NCBI RefSeq assembly: GCF_902498845.1
Contig: NZ_CABVLM010000003.1
Span: forward strand, 372,001-436,000
Source: Pseudoalteromonas rhizosphaerae
Lineage (GTDB): Bacteria > Pseudomonadota > Gammaproteobacteria > Enterobacterales > Alteromonadaceae
DNA length: 64,000 nt
Direction of reading: 5' to 3'
Made by a program: the position numbers and the translations under genes. Every line of letters begins with the position of its first letter. The first letter of the stretch is position 1. Under the pieces are notes generated by a model. The model had not been told where the DNA came from and searched no databases. It worked only from the letters and a program-made list of their open reading frames with translations. This document shows positions 8,927 through 17,890 of the stretch, one piece after another.

Positions 8927-10552
8927 ATGCCTTTATCAACATCGCCAACAAGTATTCGCAAAGCCCTGATCAGTGCAGTCATGCTTGTTACTGCCTTGTG
9001 TTTATCGTTATCTATTTCTATTTCGACCTACCTTGATGTCAAAGAGCAAAAACAGTTAATCGTCAACAAGCTCAATATCCTTGCAGAAATTATCGCCTTT
9101 AATGCCCAAGTAACCGTACTATTTGATGATAGAAAAACCGAAGAACAACGTCTTAAATCTTTCGAAAAAATTCCACTCGTTAAAAATATACATATTTACG
9201 CAATTGACGAAATTTCAAATAAAGCGGTATTTTTTACCAGCTTTAATGCACGAAAAACGCCACCAGTGCCGCTTCGGGTTGATAGTATTGAACAACTCCA
9301 ACAGCCTAGGATCACTGAAGACTACATAGAACTAATCAAGCCAATCACGTACGAAGGTGATATTAAGGGTTATGTGTATATTCGTGGCGGCCTAGAGCGC
9401 CTCAACGAGTATATTAACCAAAAAATTCTTATCGACATTCTTTTAACGTTATTCGTTTTAATACTGGTTTATTTTGTAGCAAAACGAATTCAAAAACGTA
9501 TTGCCGACCCTATAGACCACTTAAGCAGATTACTGCAAGATGTCTCGAAAAATCATAATTACAACGCCCGAGCCCCAAAAACTAATATTACCGAAATCAA
9601 CATGCTTTCGAACAGTTTAAACATCATGCTGACTCGCACGCAAAATCAAATAGAGCGCCATAAAAACGATAAGCAAGAAATTAAACAATTAAACCAAAGC
9701 TTAGAAGAAAAAGTAAACCAACGTACAATCGCGCTCAGAGAAGCAAATCAAGAGTTGCTAACAACCCTTGAACGGATGCATCAATACCAAAATCAGATTG
9801 TTGAAAGTGAAAAGATGGCCTCTTTAGGGCAAATGGTTGCAGGTGTTGCACATGAAGTAAATACACCTATTGGTTTAGGGATCACTGGCTCTACCCTGCT
9901 ACGCGATAAACTGGCAGAAATAAGCCTAGGGTTTGAGCAAAAAACCTTAACCTCAAGTCAATTGAAACGTTTTATCGACAATGGTATAGAAAACTTAGAT
10001 CTTATCTATCGGAATTTAAATCGCGCTGCGGAACTGGTATCCAGCTTTAAAAAAGTAGCGGTGAACCAAGATGGAGAGATTAATTCGCTGGTCAATATGC
10101 ATGAGCTTATCACCAACGTGATGCTTTCAATGCGTACTGAATTAGAGAGCAAAGCTCCTAAAATCGTTATTCATTGTTCTGAACAATTGATGATCGAAAG
10201 TAAAGCAGGCCCGCTTCAGCAGATATTGCAGCAATTGTTAAGTAACTCGGTGATCCACGGCTTTAAAGATAATCAAAATAACGAAATCGAAATTACAGTG
10301 GAACGCAACGAAAGTAGCCTGAGCATTAACTATTATGATAATGGTATCGGGGTTGATAAAAGCGTTAAAAAACGCATTTTTGATCCCTTTGTTACCACTA
10401 AACGCGGCGAAGGTGGCAGTGGTTTAGGTATGCATCTAGTTTACAACTTAGTCACACAAGCCTTAGGTGGCAATGTTTATTTTGATGATCAAAATATAGA
10501 AGGCACACGCTTTATAATTACCTTGCCCTTAACTGAGGCAAGCAAATTATGA
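8927..10552 (+). CDS. Membrane sensor histidine kinase with a CHASE8-like periplasmic domain
   Basis: This 541-aa kinase has TM1 near residues 13-35, a periplasmic domain of about 130 residues, TM2 near 165-187, HAMP and a coiled coil. The HisKA motif is AHEVNTPIG (H309). The ATPase domain has an N-box (LLSNSVIHG), DNGIGVD and GGSGLGMH. There is no receiver. The periplasmic part (AFNAQVTVLFDDRKTEEQ and what follows) resembles CHASE8, the sensor domain of diguanylate cyclases of the YfiN type. The last four bases overlap the ATG of a YfiR-like gene, so the two are translationally coupled. No dedicated response regulator follows; the nearest is arcA, which has its own promoter. Confidence 0.85.
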   Translation: MPLSTSPTSIRKALISAVMLVTALCLSLSISISTYLDVKEQKQLIVNKLNILAEIIAFNAQVTVLFDDRKTEEQRLKSFEKIPLVKNIHIYAIDEISNKAVFFTSFNARKTPPVPLRVDSIEQLQQPRITEDYIELIKPITYEGDIKGYVYIRGGLERLNEYINQKILIDILLTLFVLILVYFVAKRIQKRIADPIDHLSRLLQDVSKNHNYNARAPKTNITEINMLSNSLNIMLTRTQNQIERHKNDKQEIKQLNQSLEEKVNQRTIALREANQELLTTLERMHQYQNQIVESEKMASLGQMVAGVAHEVNTPIGLGITGSTLLRDKLAEISLGFEQKTLTSSQLKRFIDNGIENLDLIYRNLNRAAELVSSFKKVAVNQDGEINSLVNMHELITNVMLSMRTELESKAPKIVIHCSEQLMIESKAGPLQQILQQLLSNSVIHGFKDNQNNEIEITVERNESSLSINYYDNGIGVDKSVKKRIFDPFVTTKRGEGGSGLGMHLVYNLVTQALGGNVYFDDQNIEGTRFIITLPLTEASKL

Positions 10553-11073
10553 AACTAACGGGTTTATTACTGGCTCTGATGCTGCTGTTTCCAGCATTTT
10601 TACAGGCTAAATCACCTGAACAAGTCAAATCGGCATTTCTATTTCAGATTGCAAAATTCGTCGAGTTCCCGAAAGTTAACAATAAACAGGCTGTGACTTT
10701 TTGTTTTTATGACGTTGAACATGGAATTGGTGAGTTATTAAAGGATAATTCGAATCTTAAAATTAACGATATACCGATTGAAACAGTGTTAATTGATAAA
10801 AAACAGCAAATTTCTGAACTTTCTCGCTTTTGTGATATCACATACATTGATGAAACAATGGAAGATGATATAATTCCACTTTGGATCGATACCATTTCAT
10901 TAAATACCTTAACAGTTGGTGAGAGTATCAATTTTTTAGAAAAAGGGGGCGTTGTCTCTTTGGTCCAAGAAGGGAATAAAATCCGACTGTATATCAATAA
11001 ACAGCAGTTGTTGCGCAGCAGTTTTAAAGTGCAATCTCGGTTATTAGCTGTTTCTAAATTTCATCCGAATTGA
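10549..11073 (+). CDS. YfiR/DUF4154-family periplasmic protein
   Basis: This 174-aa protein has a cleavable signal peptide (MKLTGLLLALMLLFPAFLQA, cut near residue 20). It continues with the DUF4154 hallmark of a chain-initial helix and strand, VKSAFLFQIAKFVEFP. In Pseudomonas, YfiR is a periplasmic repressor that binds the sensor part of the diguanylate cyclase YfiN. Here the partner gene, overlapping by ATGA, is a histidine kinase with a similar periplasmic domain, so YfiR-like control of kinase activity is the natural inference. The redox-active disulfides of YfiR are not all evident: two cysteines are visible in the mature part, in TFCFYD and RFCDITY. Confidence 0.8.
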   Translation: MKLTGLLLALMLLFPAFLQAKSPEQVKSAFLFQIAKFVEFPKVNNKQAVTFCFYDVEHGIGELLKDNSNLKINDIPIETVLIDKKQQISELSRFCDITYIDETMEDDIIPLWIDTISLNTLTVGESINFLEKGGVVSLVQEGNKIRLYINKQQLLRSSFKVQSRLLAVSKFHPN

Positions 11074-11079
11074 TTTTAC

Positions 11080-11108
11080 TTGTTAACAATTGGATATACT
11101 CCTATAAT
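11080..11108 (+). promoter_or_regulatory. Probable sigma-70 promoter of arcA
   Basis: TTGTTA (11080-11085), a 17-bp spacer and TATAAT (11103-11108) lie about 74 bp upstream of the arcA start. Confidence 0.65.
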
Positions 11109-11181
11109 CACTAGTATTCGGTTTTATAATACAATACCGAATTAATTGTAAATAAAATATTCCGAAAAAGGTTAATTAATA

Positions 11182-11898
11182 ATGCAAACGCCAGTCATTC
11201 TGATTGTAGAGGATGAAGACGTAACTCGACTAAACCTCGTTAGTTTATTTGAAGCTGAAGGTTACAAAGTTATTGAAGCCATTGATGGCGATGACATGCA
11301 TGACAAGCTTACAAATAATGATGATGTGAACCTTGTAGTTATGGACATCAACCTGCCAGGCAAAAACGGGCTAATATTAGCGCGTGAATTACGTCAAAAG
11401 CGTAACGTTGGACTTATTTTCCTAACCGGTCGTGATAATGATGTAGACCGTATTTTAGGCCTAGAAATTGGCGCGGACGACTATATTACTAAGCCGTTCA
11501 ATCCTCGTGAATTAACTATTCGTGCTCGTAACTTGCTTTCACGTACTGCCCTTGGCGGTGAAGAATCAAGCCTTGAAACAAATGGTGTGATCACTTTCAA
11601 TGGCTGGGAACTTGACGAAAATAGCCGCTGTTTAACATCACCAAATGGTGATGCCAAACGTTTACCTAAAGGTGAATACAGAGCACTACGTTTAATGCTT
11701 GACTCTCCAGGCCGTATTTTTAGTCGTGAGCAGCTAATCAAGCATATGACTGGTCGTGAGTTACGTGCAAATGACCGTACTGTTGATGTAACGATCCGTC
11801 GTATCAGAAAGCATTTTGAAAGTGATAACAGCACATCTGAGCTTATCAGCACCATCCATGGTGAAGGTTATCGTTTCATTGGTAAAATCGATAGTTAA
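11182..11898 (+). CDS. arcA: Aerobic respiration control response regulator ArcA
   Basis: This 238-aa OmpR-family regulator is very close to E. coli ArcA, with near-identical stretches such as [30 protein letters not shown] and ARNLLSRT. The phosphorylated aspartate is D55 in VVMDINLPG, one residue later than E. coli D54 because of a one-residue insertion. A winged-helix DNA-binding domain follows (about 135-235). ArcA represses or activates respiratory and TCA genes under low oxygen. Its cognate kinase gene arcB lies just downstream in convergent orientation, 27 bp away. A near-consensus promoter precedes the gene. Confidence 0.97.
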   Translation: MQTPVILIVEDEDVTRLNLVSLFEAEGYKVIEAIDGDDMHDKLTNNDDVNLVVMDINLPGKNGLILARELRQKRNVGLIFLTGRDNDVDRILGLEIGADDYITKPFNPRELTIRARNLLSRTALGGEESSLETNGVITFNGWELDENSRCLTSPNGDAKRLPKGEYRALRLMLDSPGRIFSREQLIKHMTGRELRANDRTVDVTIRRIRKHFESDNSTSELISTIHGEGYRFIGKIDS

Positions 11899-11925
11899 TA
11901 TCCGTTCTACCAAGTAATGACAGCA

Positions 11926-14250
11926 TTAACGTTCTAATTGCTGTAAGAATAAATGAAGGGCATGTTGCCCTTCATTTATTTTATCTGCCAATATTGTTAG
12001 CCAAGTATTTAATACTTCATCACTTTCTTCAATCGCACCATGTTCCATGATCTTAGCGTGTAACTGTACATCATTTAATCCAACTGAACCTGCAGCACCT
12101 TTAAGCTTATGTGCGACGGACTTATACTCTTCACGGTCACCGGCTGCTAGTGACGTTGCCAACTCTTGCTGATACTGTGGATTAAGCTTTTCAAATAAAC
12201 TGCTGCTGCGCTTAAATGTAACTATGCCCATCGAATTAACAAAATCTTCTATGGTTTCAACATCAAGTAACTCTACATTGATATTTTCACTGGCTTCTTT
12301 GCTAACCGTCAGGCGTATTTCATCAGACTGTTGTAGATGTTTAATATCAAATAGTTCAGCCAACATTTTATCAAGCTTCGTGGTATTGATAGGTTTGGCT
12401 AATGCGCCTTGAATTGAGATACCTTGTAACTCTTCTTCGGCGCTACGCACATTAGCCGTAAGGGCTACAATAGGTAACTTATCAAAATGGCTATCGGCAC
12501 GGATCTGTCTTGCTACTTCATCGCCATTAATATCTGGCAGCTGCATATCTAGCAGTACTAAATCCAGATCATCCTCAGTTTCAACAAACGACAATGCATC
12601 TTCACCGGTTTCAGCCCAGATAACTTCATGGCCGCGTTGCTCAAGTAAGTTAGTGGCGATTTCAGCATTAAGCGGCACATCTTCAACTAGCAAGATATTC
12701 AAACTACGGCCAACATAACTTTGTTCAGCCGGAGCAATACAAAGGGCCAGCGGTATTTCAACAACAAAACAACTGCCCTCCCCTTCGGTACTGCTCACAT
12801 GTAACTGTCCTTTCATTGCAGTAACCAATGCCTTGGTGACAGCTAAACCGATACCTGATCCTATCGCATTAGTGCCATTTAAATCTGGCGCTTTATAATA
12901 CATATCAAAAATACGATGTAATTGCTCTTGTGGAATACCCTGTCCAGTATCGGTAACTTTCATTACTAACCACGTACCATCCGCACGGTTTTCCCGAACA
13001 CACGCTAATTGAACTTTACCTTGTTGGGTAAATTTAACCGCATTATTTATTAAATTCCACACCACTTGGCGTAATCGGGTCGGATCTAGTTGCGCATAAA
13101 TATCCAACATACCTTTGCGCTTAATTTCAAACTCTAGGCCTTTTTGTTCAGCAATTAATCCAGCAAAGTTAACCACATCATTAATAAAGTCGGAAACATT
13201 TATTGAGTCGGTAACAATATCGAGTTGCTCGCGGTCTATTTTATCTAAATCTATAATATCATTAAAAATATTTCCTAATGTTTCAGCACTAGAAAATACT
13301 GTATTACACCAACTACGTTGCTGCTTATCCAAGTCGGTGTCTAGCAACATCCGGGTTAAACCCACAATACCATTGAGCGGAGTTCGTAATTCATGACTTA
13401 GGGTGGCAATAAATTTCCCCTTGTCTTTATAAGCGGTTTCAAGTGCTTGAGCTGCTTCTTTACGGCTGGTGATGTCGCGGCCAAACGCTAATAAACCAAT
13501 GTAGTCACCGTCATCATTAATAAATGGGAGCTTGCGCATTTCAAACCAACGGTTTTCATTGCCTACAGGGTATTCAACATCAAGCGTTAATGCGGCGTGA
13601 GTTTTTTCGACTTTGTTATCAGTTAGTAATACTTCCGGTAAGAATTGCGTTGGATAAATTTCCTCTGCAGTTTTACCTATTAACTCGTCACTTGATTTAC
13701 CCATCACCTCTTCAAACATTTTATTACAACCGGCAAAAACACCATTGTTATCACGGTAATAAAATAAATCAGGCGATGAATCAACAATAGAGCGCAATAA
13801 CATGCCTTGTTGAGCAAGCTCTTGCTGGGTTTTTTTACGCTCGACGATTTCTCGTCTGAGTTCTTCGATTGCACGGTGTTTGGCATGAAATGCCATTTTA
13901 CGTTCATCTATCTCTACATTTAAGCGATTGATATTATCTTTTAAAGTTTGATTTAATAATTTTTCTTGCTTGGTGGCACTATCTAAATACGCATAGGAAG
14001 CATCTAACTGGCGAATTGAATTGATCAACACACTGATAATAATGGGCGACACTACTGCAGTAAAAAACATTACGGCAAGCACATCAACGAGCATCACCTC
14101 GCCCACTGCAACATAATAAAACATACACGACAATATTAATGCCAAGACTAATAGTAATGCATAACAGATAGTTGCGGTTTTGAATTCACCGAATCGAGTA
14201 ATTAAACTGGAAAGTGTTCGAGCCCATGGACTCAAAGAGGAATCGATCAT
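11926..14250 (-). CDS. arcB: Aerobic respiration control hybrid sensor kinase ArcB
   Basis: This 774-aa protein has two short N-terminal TMs (about 23-48 and 52-76), a coiled-coil linker, a PAS domain (about 150-255), HisKA (H286 in SHELRTPLNG), ATPase, receiver (D568 in LLDMQLPDING) and Hpt (H714 in HKLKGAAGS). Sites and length match E. coli ArcB (H292, D576, H717; 778 aa). ArcB senses quinone redox state and phosphorylates ArcA. The PAS keeps one E. coli redox cysteine (C175 in GCNK, equivalent to C180), but the position of C241 is tryptophan (W235 in RWFEMRK). It is convergent with arcA, whereas the two genes are unlinked in E. coli. Confidence 0.95.
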   Translation of the reverse strand: MIDSSLSPWARTLSSLITRFGEFKTATICYALLLVLALILSCMFYYVAVGEVMLVDVLAVMFFTAVVSPIIISVLINSIRQLDASYAYLDSATKQEKLLNQTLKDNINRLNVEIDERKMAFHAKHRAIEELRREIVERKKTQQELAQQGMLLRSIVDSSPDLFYYRDNNGVFAGCNKMFEEVMGKSSDELIGKTAEEIYPTQFLPEVLLTDNKVEKTHAALTLDVEYPVGNENRWFEMRKLPFINDDGDYIGLLAFGRDITSRKEAAQALETAYKDKGKFIATLSHELRTPLNGIVGLTRMLLDTDLDKQQRSWCNTVFSSAETLGNIFNDIIDLDKIDREQLDIVTDSINVSDFINDVVNFAGLIAEQKGLEFEIKRKGMLDIYAQLDPTRLRQVVWNLINNAVKFTQQGKVQLACVRENRADGTWLVMKVTDTGQGIPQEQLHRIFDMYYKAPDLNGTNAIGSGIGLAVTKALVTAMKGQLHVSSTEGEGSCFVVEIPLALCIAPAEQSYVGRSLNILLVEDVPLNAEIATNLLEQRGHEVIWAETGEDALSFVETEDDLDLVLLDMQLPDINGDEVARQIRADSHFDKLPIVALTANVRSAEEELQGISIQGALAKPINTTKLDKMLAELFDIKHLQQSDEIRLTVSKEASENINVELLDVETIEDFVNSMGIVTFKRSSSLFEKLNPQYQQELATSLAAGDREEYKSVAHKLKGAAGSVGLNDVQLHAKIMEHGAIEESDEVLNTWLTILADKINEGQHALHLFLQQLER

Positions 14251-14327
14251 ATATAAATCTGTCTCTTAACTATACATATAAGTATATAAAAAATCAGCTG
14301 ACTACACAGCTACAAAAAAACCACTAG

Positions 14328-14348
14328 TGCTAATATGTTAGCATTTTT
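14328..14348 (+). other. Short hairpin with T-run upstream of folE2
   Basis: TGCTAA-TATG-TTAGCA followed by TTTTT lies between the divergent arcB and folE2 genes, 116 bp before the folE2 start. It could be a weak terminator or an operator. It does not match the Zur box seen upstream of some folE2 genes. Confidence 0.3.
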
Positions 14349-14463
14349 GCATTAACTATTTTCATGTTCCGCGACGAAAACAGAAAATTTTCATCTACCA
14401 CGTATTTTTTATTTATTTCGTGTAAAATATCGCGCTTTACAATTGCCAATAACGAGATTTTTC

Positions 14464-15384
14464 ATGCAAAGCAACATGCCCGATATAGCAGATACGGCTC
14501 CCGCCTTACAAACAGGTAAATTAGACTGGGTTGGTATGGCTGATATTGAACTGCCTTTTTTATTTGAATCTCGTGATCTTGCGCCTATTAATGTCAACGC
14601 TAAAGCTCGTGCTTTTGTTAATCTTCACAAAGAAGACGCAAAAGGTATTCATATGTCGCGGTTATTTTTAGCGCTCGATACCTTATCAACTGAGCAGCAG
14701 GTAAACCCCACAACGATTGCCCAAGCACTAGATACTTTTATTTCCAGCCATGAAGGGTTATCGGATCAAGCTAAAATTGAATTTAAGTTTGAACTACCGC
14801 TGCGCAGAAAATCACTCCTTAGCGGCAAAGCGGGTTGGAAAAGCTACCCGTTAACCATAGTGGCAAAAATTGACCGCGGTGTACTTAGTTTTGAGTTAAG
14901 CCTTGATGTAACTTACTCATCAACTTGCCCATGCTCAGCGGCATTAGCTCGGCAACTTATTCAACAAGCCTTTGTTGAAAAGTTTCAGCAGCATCCCCTT
15001 AGCCATGAAGAAGTGATCAACTGGCTTGGCAGTACTGATGGCATTGTTGCAACTCCTCACTCGCAACGCTCTATCGCCAATGTAAAAGTCAAACTAGATA
15101 GCAGCATCCGTGAGTTTGATATTTTAAGCTTGATCAATACTCTTGAAGATGAACTTAAAACCCCAGTACAAGCGGCAGTTAAGCGTGAAGATGAGCAAGA
15201 ATTTGCCCGTTTAAATGGTCAAAATCTGATGTTTTGTGAAGATGCTGCGCGTAAAATCAAAGCCGTGTTAGAAGATGCACAATACGCCGATTACTGGCTA
15301 CAAATAAACCATTATGAATCTCTGCATGCCCATGATGCTGTAGCGATTGCAGTAAAAGGAATTGCTGGCGGATACCAGCCATAA
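14464..15384 (+). CDS. folE2: GTP cyclohydrolase FolE2 (type IB)
   Basis: This enzyme converts GTP to dihydroneopterin triphosphate, the first step of tetrahydrofolate and queuosine synthesis. FolE2 is the alternative to FolE and works with metals other than zinc. The family signature STCPCS with active-site cysteines (C155 and C157 from this start) and the segment KGIHMSRL are present. The ATG at 14464 (306 aa) is chosen over an upstream in-frame TTG at 14443 because it is a standard codon; a second ATG at 14476 is also possible. It is monocistronic and divergent from arcB. A FolE2 gene is often Zur-controlled, but no convincing Zur site was seen. Confidence 0.95.
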   Translation: MQSNMPDIADTAPALQTGKLDWVGMADIELPFLFESRDLAPINVNAKARAFVNLHKEDAKGIHMSRLFLALDTLSTEQQVNPTTIAQALDTFISSHEGLSDQAKIEFKFELPLRRKSLLSGKAGWKSYPLTIVAKIDRGVLSFELSLDVTYSSTCPCSAALARQLIQQAFVEKFQQHPLSHEEVINWLGSTDGIVATPHSQRSIANVKVKLDSSIREFDILSLINTLEDELKTPVQAAVKREDEQEFARLNGQNLMFCEDAARKIKAVLEDAQYADYWLQINHYESLHAHDAVAIAVKGIAGGYQP

Positions 15385-15475
15385 CTTAGCTGTTATAAAG
15401 TGTAACTTCACTACAACTGGGCACGTTAATTGCTAACAATATTACAGTGTCAATTTGTTGTTGTGGAGTTACCGT

Positions 15476-16069
15476 ATGGAATTCGCTTTATTATCAATTC
15501 TAGTATTAGTCGTAGGGGCATCTGTTGTTGCGTCAAAGTTTACCGATGATGGCGGAAACCCTTACCCATTCACGCGTAAAACCAGTGTATTTACGCAAGT
15601 TGAAAGCTCATTCTTAAACCTTTTAGAACGTGCTGTAGGCGATCAATATAAAATTGTTAGCCGTGTAAAATTAATCGATATCATTGATTGTAAAAAAGGT
15701 TTATCTGCTAAAGCTAAACGTGCTGCAATCGCTAAAGCAAAAAACAAACAACTGGATTATGTGCTGATTGATAAAGAAAAGATGACGATTGTGGCAGCGG
15801 TTGACTTAGTAAACAACGCCAATAAAGATGGTCATAAAGCACAACGAGACTGGTTTGTTAATGGTGCACTTGAAGCTGCTGGCATTCCACATATCCGTAT
15901 GAAAGTTAAATCTGGCTATCGGCCATCAGAAGTACGCGAAGCAATTATGTTTAAGCTTGGCAAGCCAACAGCACAAACTAGCCGCCCGACACGCAACCGT
16001 GTTACTAAGCCGGCGGTACTATCTCCTTCGCAAGCTAAAGCCCATTCCACAGCTTTAGCTGAAATATAA
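15476..16069 (+). CDS. DUF2726-domain protein with one N-terminal membrane anchor
   Basis: This 197-aa protein has a single hydrophobic N-terminal segment (about residues 2-17), then a DUF2726 domain (about 40-160). The domain holds FLNLLERAVG, VSRVKLIDII, LDYVLIDK, VAAVDL and GIPHIRMKV. This fold resembles restriction-endonuclease-like nucleases and is often found beside topoisomerase-like zinc ribbons, but the function is unknown. The ATG at 15476 is preceded by GGAG, so it is preferred over the upstream in-frame TTG at 15455. The C-terminal tail is basic and low in complexity. Confidence 0.8.
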   Translation: MEFALLSILVLVVGASVVASKFTDDGGNPYPFTRKTSVFTQVESSFLNLLERAVGDQYKIVSRVKLIDIIDCKKGLSAKAKRAAIAKAKNKQLDYVLIDKEKMTIVAAVDLVNNANKDGHKAQRDWFVNGALEAAGIPHIRMKVKSGYRPSEVREAIMFKLGKPTAQTSRPTRNRVTKPAVLSPSQAKAHSTALAEI

Positions 16070-16084
16070 GTTTTCTTAAACGAT

Positions 16085-16117
16085 AAAATGCGAGCTTTTA
16101 AGCTCGCATTTTTGTTT
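16085..16117 (+). terminator. Terminator after the DUF2726 gene
   Basis: AATGCGAGC / GCTCGCATT forms a 9-bp stem, followed by TTTTGTTTTTT. Confidence 0.85.
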
Positions 16118-16171
16118 TTTATCGCTAACTTCACGTATAATCTAAACATCTAATTAGAGGAATTTAAAATT

Positions 16172-16879
16172 ATGAATGTCGGTATTATTGGCGCGATGGA
16201 GCCAGAAGTTAAAATTTTGCGTGAAGCAATGCAAAATCCACAAATTCTAACTAAAGCAGGTTTCACTTTTTATACAGGTGAATTAGCTGGTAACACTGTG
16301 ACTTTAGTGCAATCAGGTATTGGTAAAGTCGCCTCTAGTATTGCAACAACGTTATTGATTGATAATTTTCAACCAGACTGTGTGATCAACACAGGCTCTG
16401 CCGGTGGTTTTAATCCATCTCTGAGTGTTGGCGACGTGGTAATTTCATCTGAGGTACGTCATCATGATGTTGATGTAACCGCTTTTGGTTATGAAATTGG
16501 CCAAGTACCACAGATGCCTGCTGGTTTTGCCGCTCACCCTAAATTAATAGAGGCTGCACAACAAAGTGTTGAAAGCATAAGTGACGTGAAGACCCTGATC
16601 GGCTTAATTTGTACTGGCGATTCATTTATGTGTGATCCGGTACGTATTGATAAAGCCCGTGCGGACTTCCCTACTATGTTAGCTGTAGAAATGGAAGGCG
16701 CTGCCATTGCACAAGTATGCTTTTCACTAGCAACACCGTTTGTAGTGATCCGCTCAATGTCTGATATTGCAGGTAAAGAGTCACCACAGTCATTTGAAGA
16801 ATACCTAGAAACCGCTTCAATAAACTCATCAAAAATGGTGATCGCATTACTAGAAAAGCTGACTACGGTAACGCTATAA
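16172..16879 (+). CDS. mtnN: 5'-methylthioadenosine/S-adenosylhomocysteine nucleosidase
   Basis: This 235-aa protein has the family's opening [10 protein letters not shown] and the conserved segments [14 protein letters not shown] and [11 protein letters not shown]. The active-site Glu/Asp appear in VEMEG and RSMSDIAG. It removes adenine from MTA and SAH, which supports methionine salvage, SAM recycling and AI-2 precursor formation. RBS AGAGGAATTT precedes the ATG. A CobD/CbiB-family gene starts one base after the stop, so the pair is almost certainly cotranscribed. Confidence 0.97.
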   Translation: MNVGIIGAMEPEVKILREAMQNPQILTKAGFTFYTGELAGNTVTLVQSGIGKVASSIATTLLIDNFQPDCVINTGSAGGFNPSLSVGDVVISSEVRHHDVDVTAFGYEIGQVPQMPAGFAAHPKLIEAAQQSVESISDVKTLIGLICTGDSFMCDPVRIDKARADFPTMLAVEMEGAAIAQVCFSLATPFVVIRSMSDIAGKESPQSFEEYLETASINSSKMVIALLEKLTTVTL

Positions 16880-16880
16880 G

Positions 16881-17828
16881 GTGTTACTCAATTTAGTTCA
16901 GCAACATTTGGACTTTATTGTATTTATATTAGCGCTCCTTGCTGAGCGCTTTTTACCTTTAGTAAGCTGGTATCACCCAAATACATTTTTAATTGCAGTA
17001 TTTAGAGCACTTGGGAAACGCGTTTTTCGAAAGAGTGAACCTGCAAGTTACCAATATTTGTCATCTTCGTTATGTTTCACCTTTGTCATTTTAGTGATCA
17101 TGACCTTGGTAATCTTACTGCTTGAATTTGCCTATTACCCTGAACTATTAGCAGGGTTAATTTTATACCTCAGCCTAGAGTGGCGAAGTGTAGAAAGTAA
17201 AGCGCTGCGCATTGCACGACTCGTTAAACAAAATCAAAAATCAACAGCCCGAGAGTTATTAAAACCACTACTTGCTCGCCAGGTTGATAAATTATCAGGC
17301 TCTGGTCTTTGCAAAGCCATTATGGAAACGCTGATCTTAAGAGTGGCTCGTCATTACTTTAGCGTTATTTTCTTTTATCTACTATTTGGCCCTATGGCTG
17401 CACTGGCTTATCGCTTACTGACTTTGATCCACCAAGCTTGGCGCAAAGATATTATGCCTAATAGCCCATTTTTAAAATCACTTAGTTGGCTATTATATAT
17501 TCTTGAGTGGTTACCTACGCGGATATTGGCGCTGACTATTGCAGCAAGTAAAGCCAGTAAATTGAGCATTCATTATATTAAGCATTATGGACGACATTTT
17601 TATCAAATAAATAGTGGCTGGTTATTAAGTTGTTGTTCGGCCTCTGTTGGTGTGCAACTCGGTGGCCCTGCCATATACCAAAATACTCGATTTGATAAAA
17701 TGCGTATTGGTACTGAGCGCTTACCACAGGCTGATGATATTGCTGTATTGATCAATCGGCTAAATCAAGCGCGTGGCTTTTGGTTACTGGTCATATTTGG
17801 CATCGAAATCATTAAAACAATGTTGTAA
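16881..17828 (+). CDS. CobD/CbiB-family integral membrane protein
   Basis: This 315-aa protein starts with GTG one base after the mtnN stop. It has four to five hydrophobic segments. The C-terminal signature NSGWLLSCCSASVGVQLGGPAIY matches the CbiB pattern (Asn-x-Gly, then GV-x-LGGP-x-x-Y). CbiB attaches aminopropanol phosphate to cobyric acid. The N-terminal CbiB acid motif (Asp and GDP/GEP before HP) is absent, with RFLPLVSWYHP in its place. No other cobalamin gene lies here. The protein may therefore be a paralogue with a different role, somewhat like AmpE. The linkage to mtnN recurs in related gammaproteobacteria, as I recall. Confidence 0.75.
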   Translation: MLLNLVQQHLDFIVFILALLAERFLPLVSWYHPNTFLIAVFRALGKRVFRKSEPASYQYLSSSLCFTFVILVIMTLVILLLEFAYYPELLAGLILYLSLEWRSVESKALRIARLVKQNQKSTARELLKPLLARQVDKLSGSGLCKAIMETLILRVARHYFSVIFFYLLFGPMAALAYRLLTLIHQAWRKDIMPNSPFLKSLSWLLYILEWLPTRILALTIAASKASKLSIHYIKHYGRHFYQINSGWLLSCCSASVGVQLGGPAIYQNTRFDKMRIGTERLPQADDIAVLINRLNQARGFWLLVIFGIEIIKTML

Positions 17829-17839
17829 TCACAAAGAGT

Positions 17840-17868
17840 AAAAAACCAGCCGAAGCTGGTTTTTAAAA
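17840..17868. terminator. Bidirectional terminator between the CbiB-family gene and tyrS
   Basis: AAACCAGC-CGAA-GCTGGTTT hairpin with A and T tracts on either side. Confidence 0.8.
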
Positions 17869-17890
17869 CTGAATTTTCATTCTTTACCTA

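Noticed and set aside
14250..14464. Zur box controlling folE2
   Set aside because: The palindrome at 14328-14343 does not fit the Zur consensus closely, and no second site was found.
16881..17828. A cobalamin riboswitch upstream of the CbiB-like gene
   Set aside because: The gene starts one base after mtnN, leaving no room for a leader, and no B12-box was seen.
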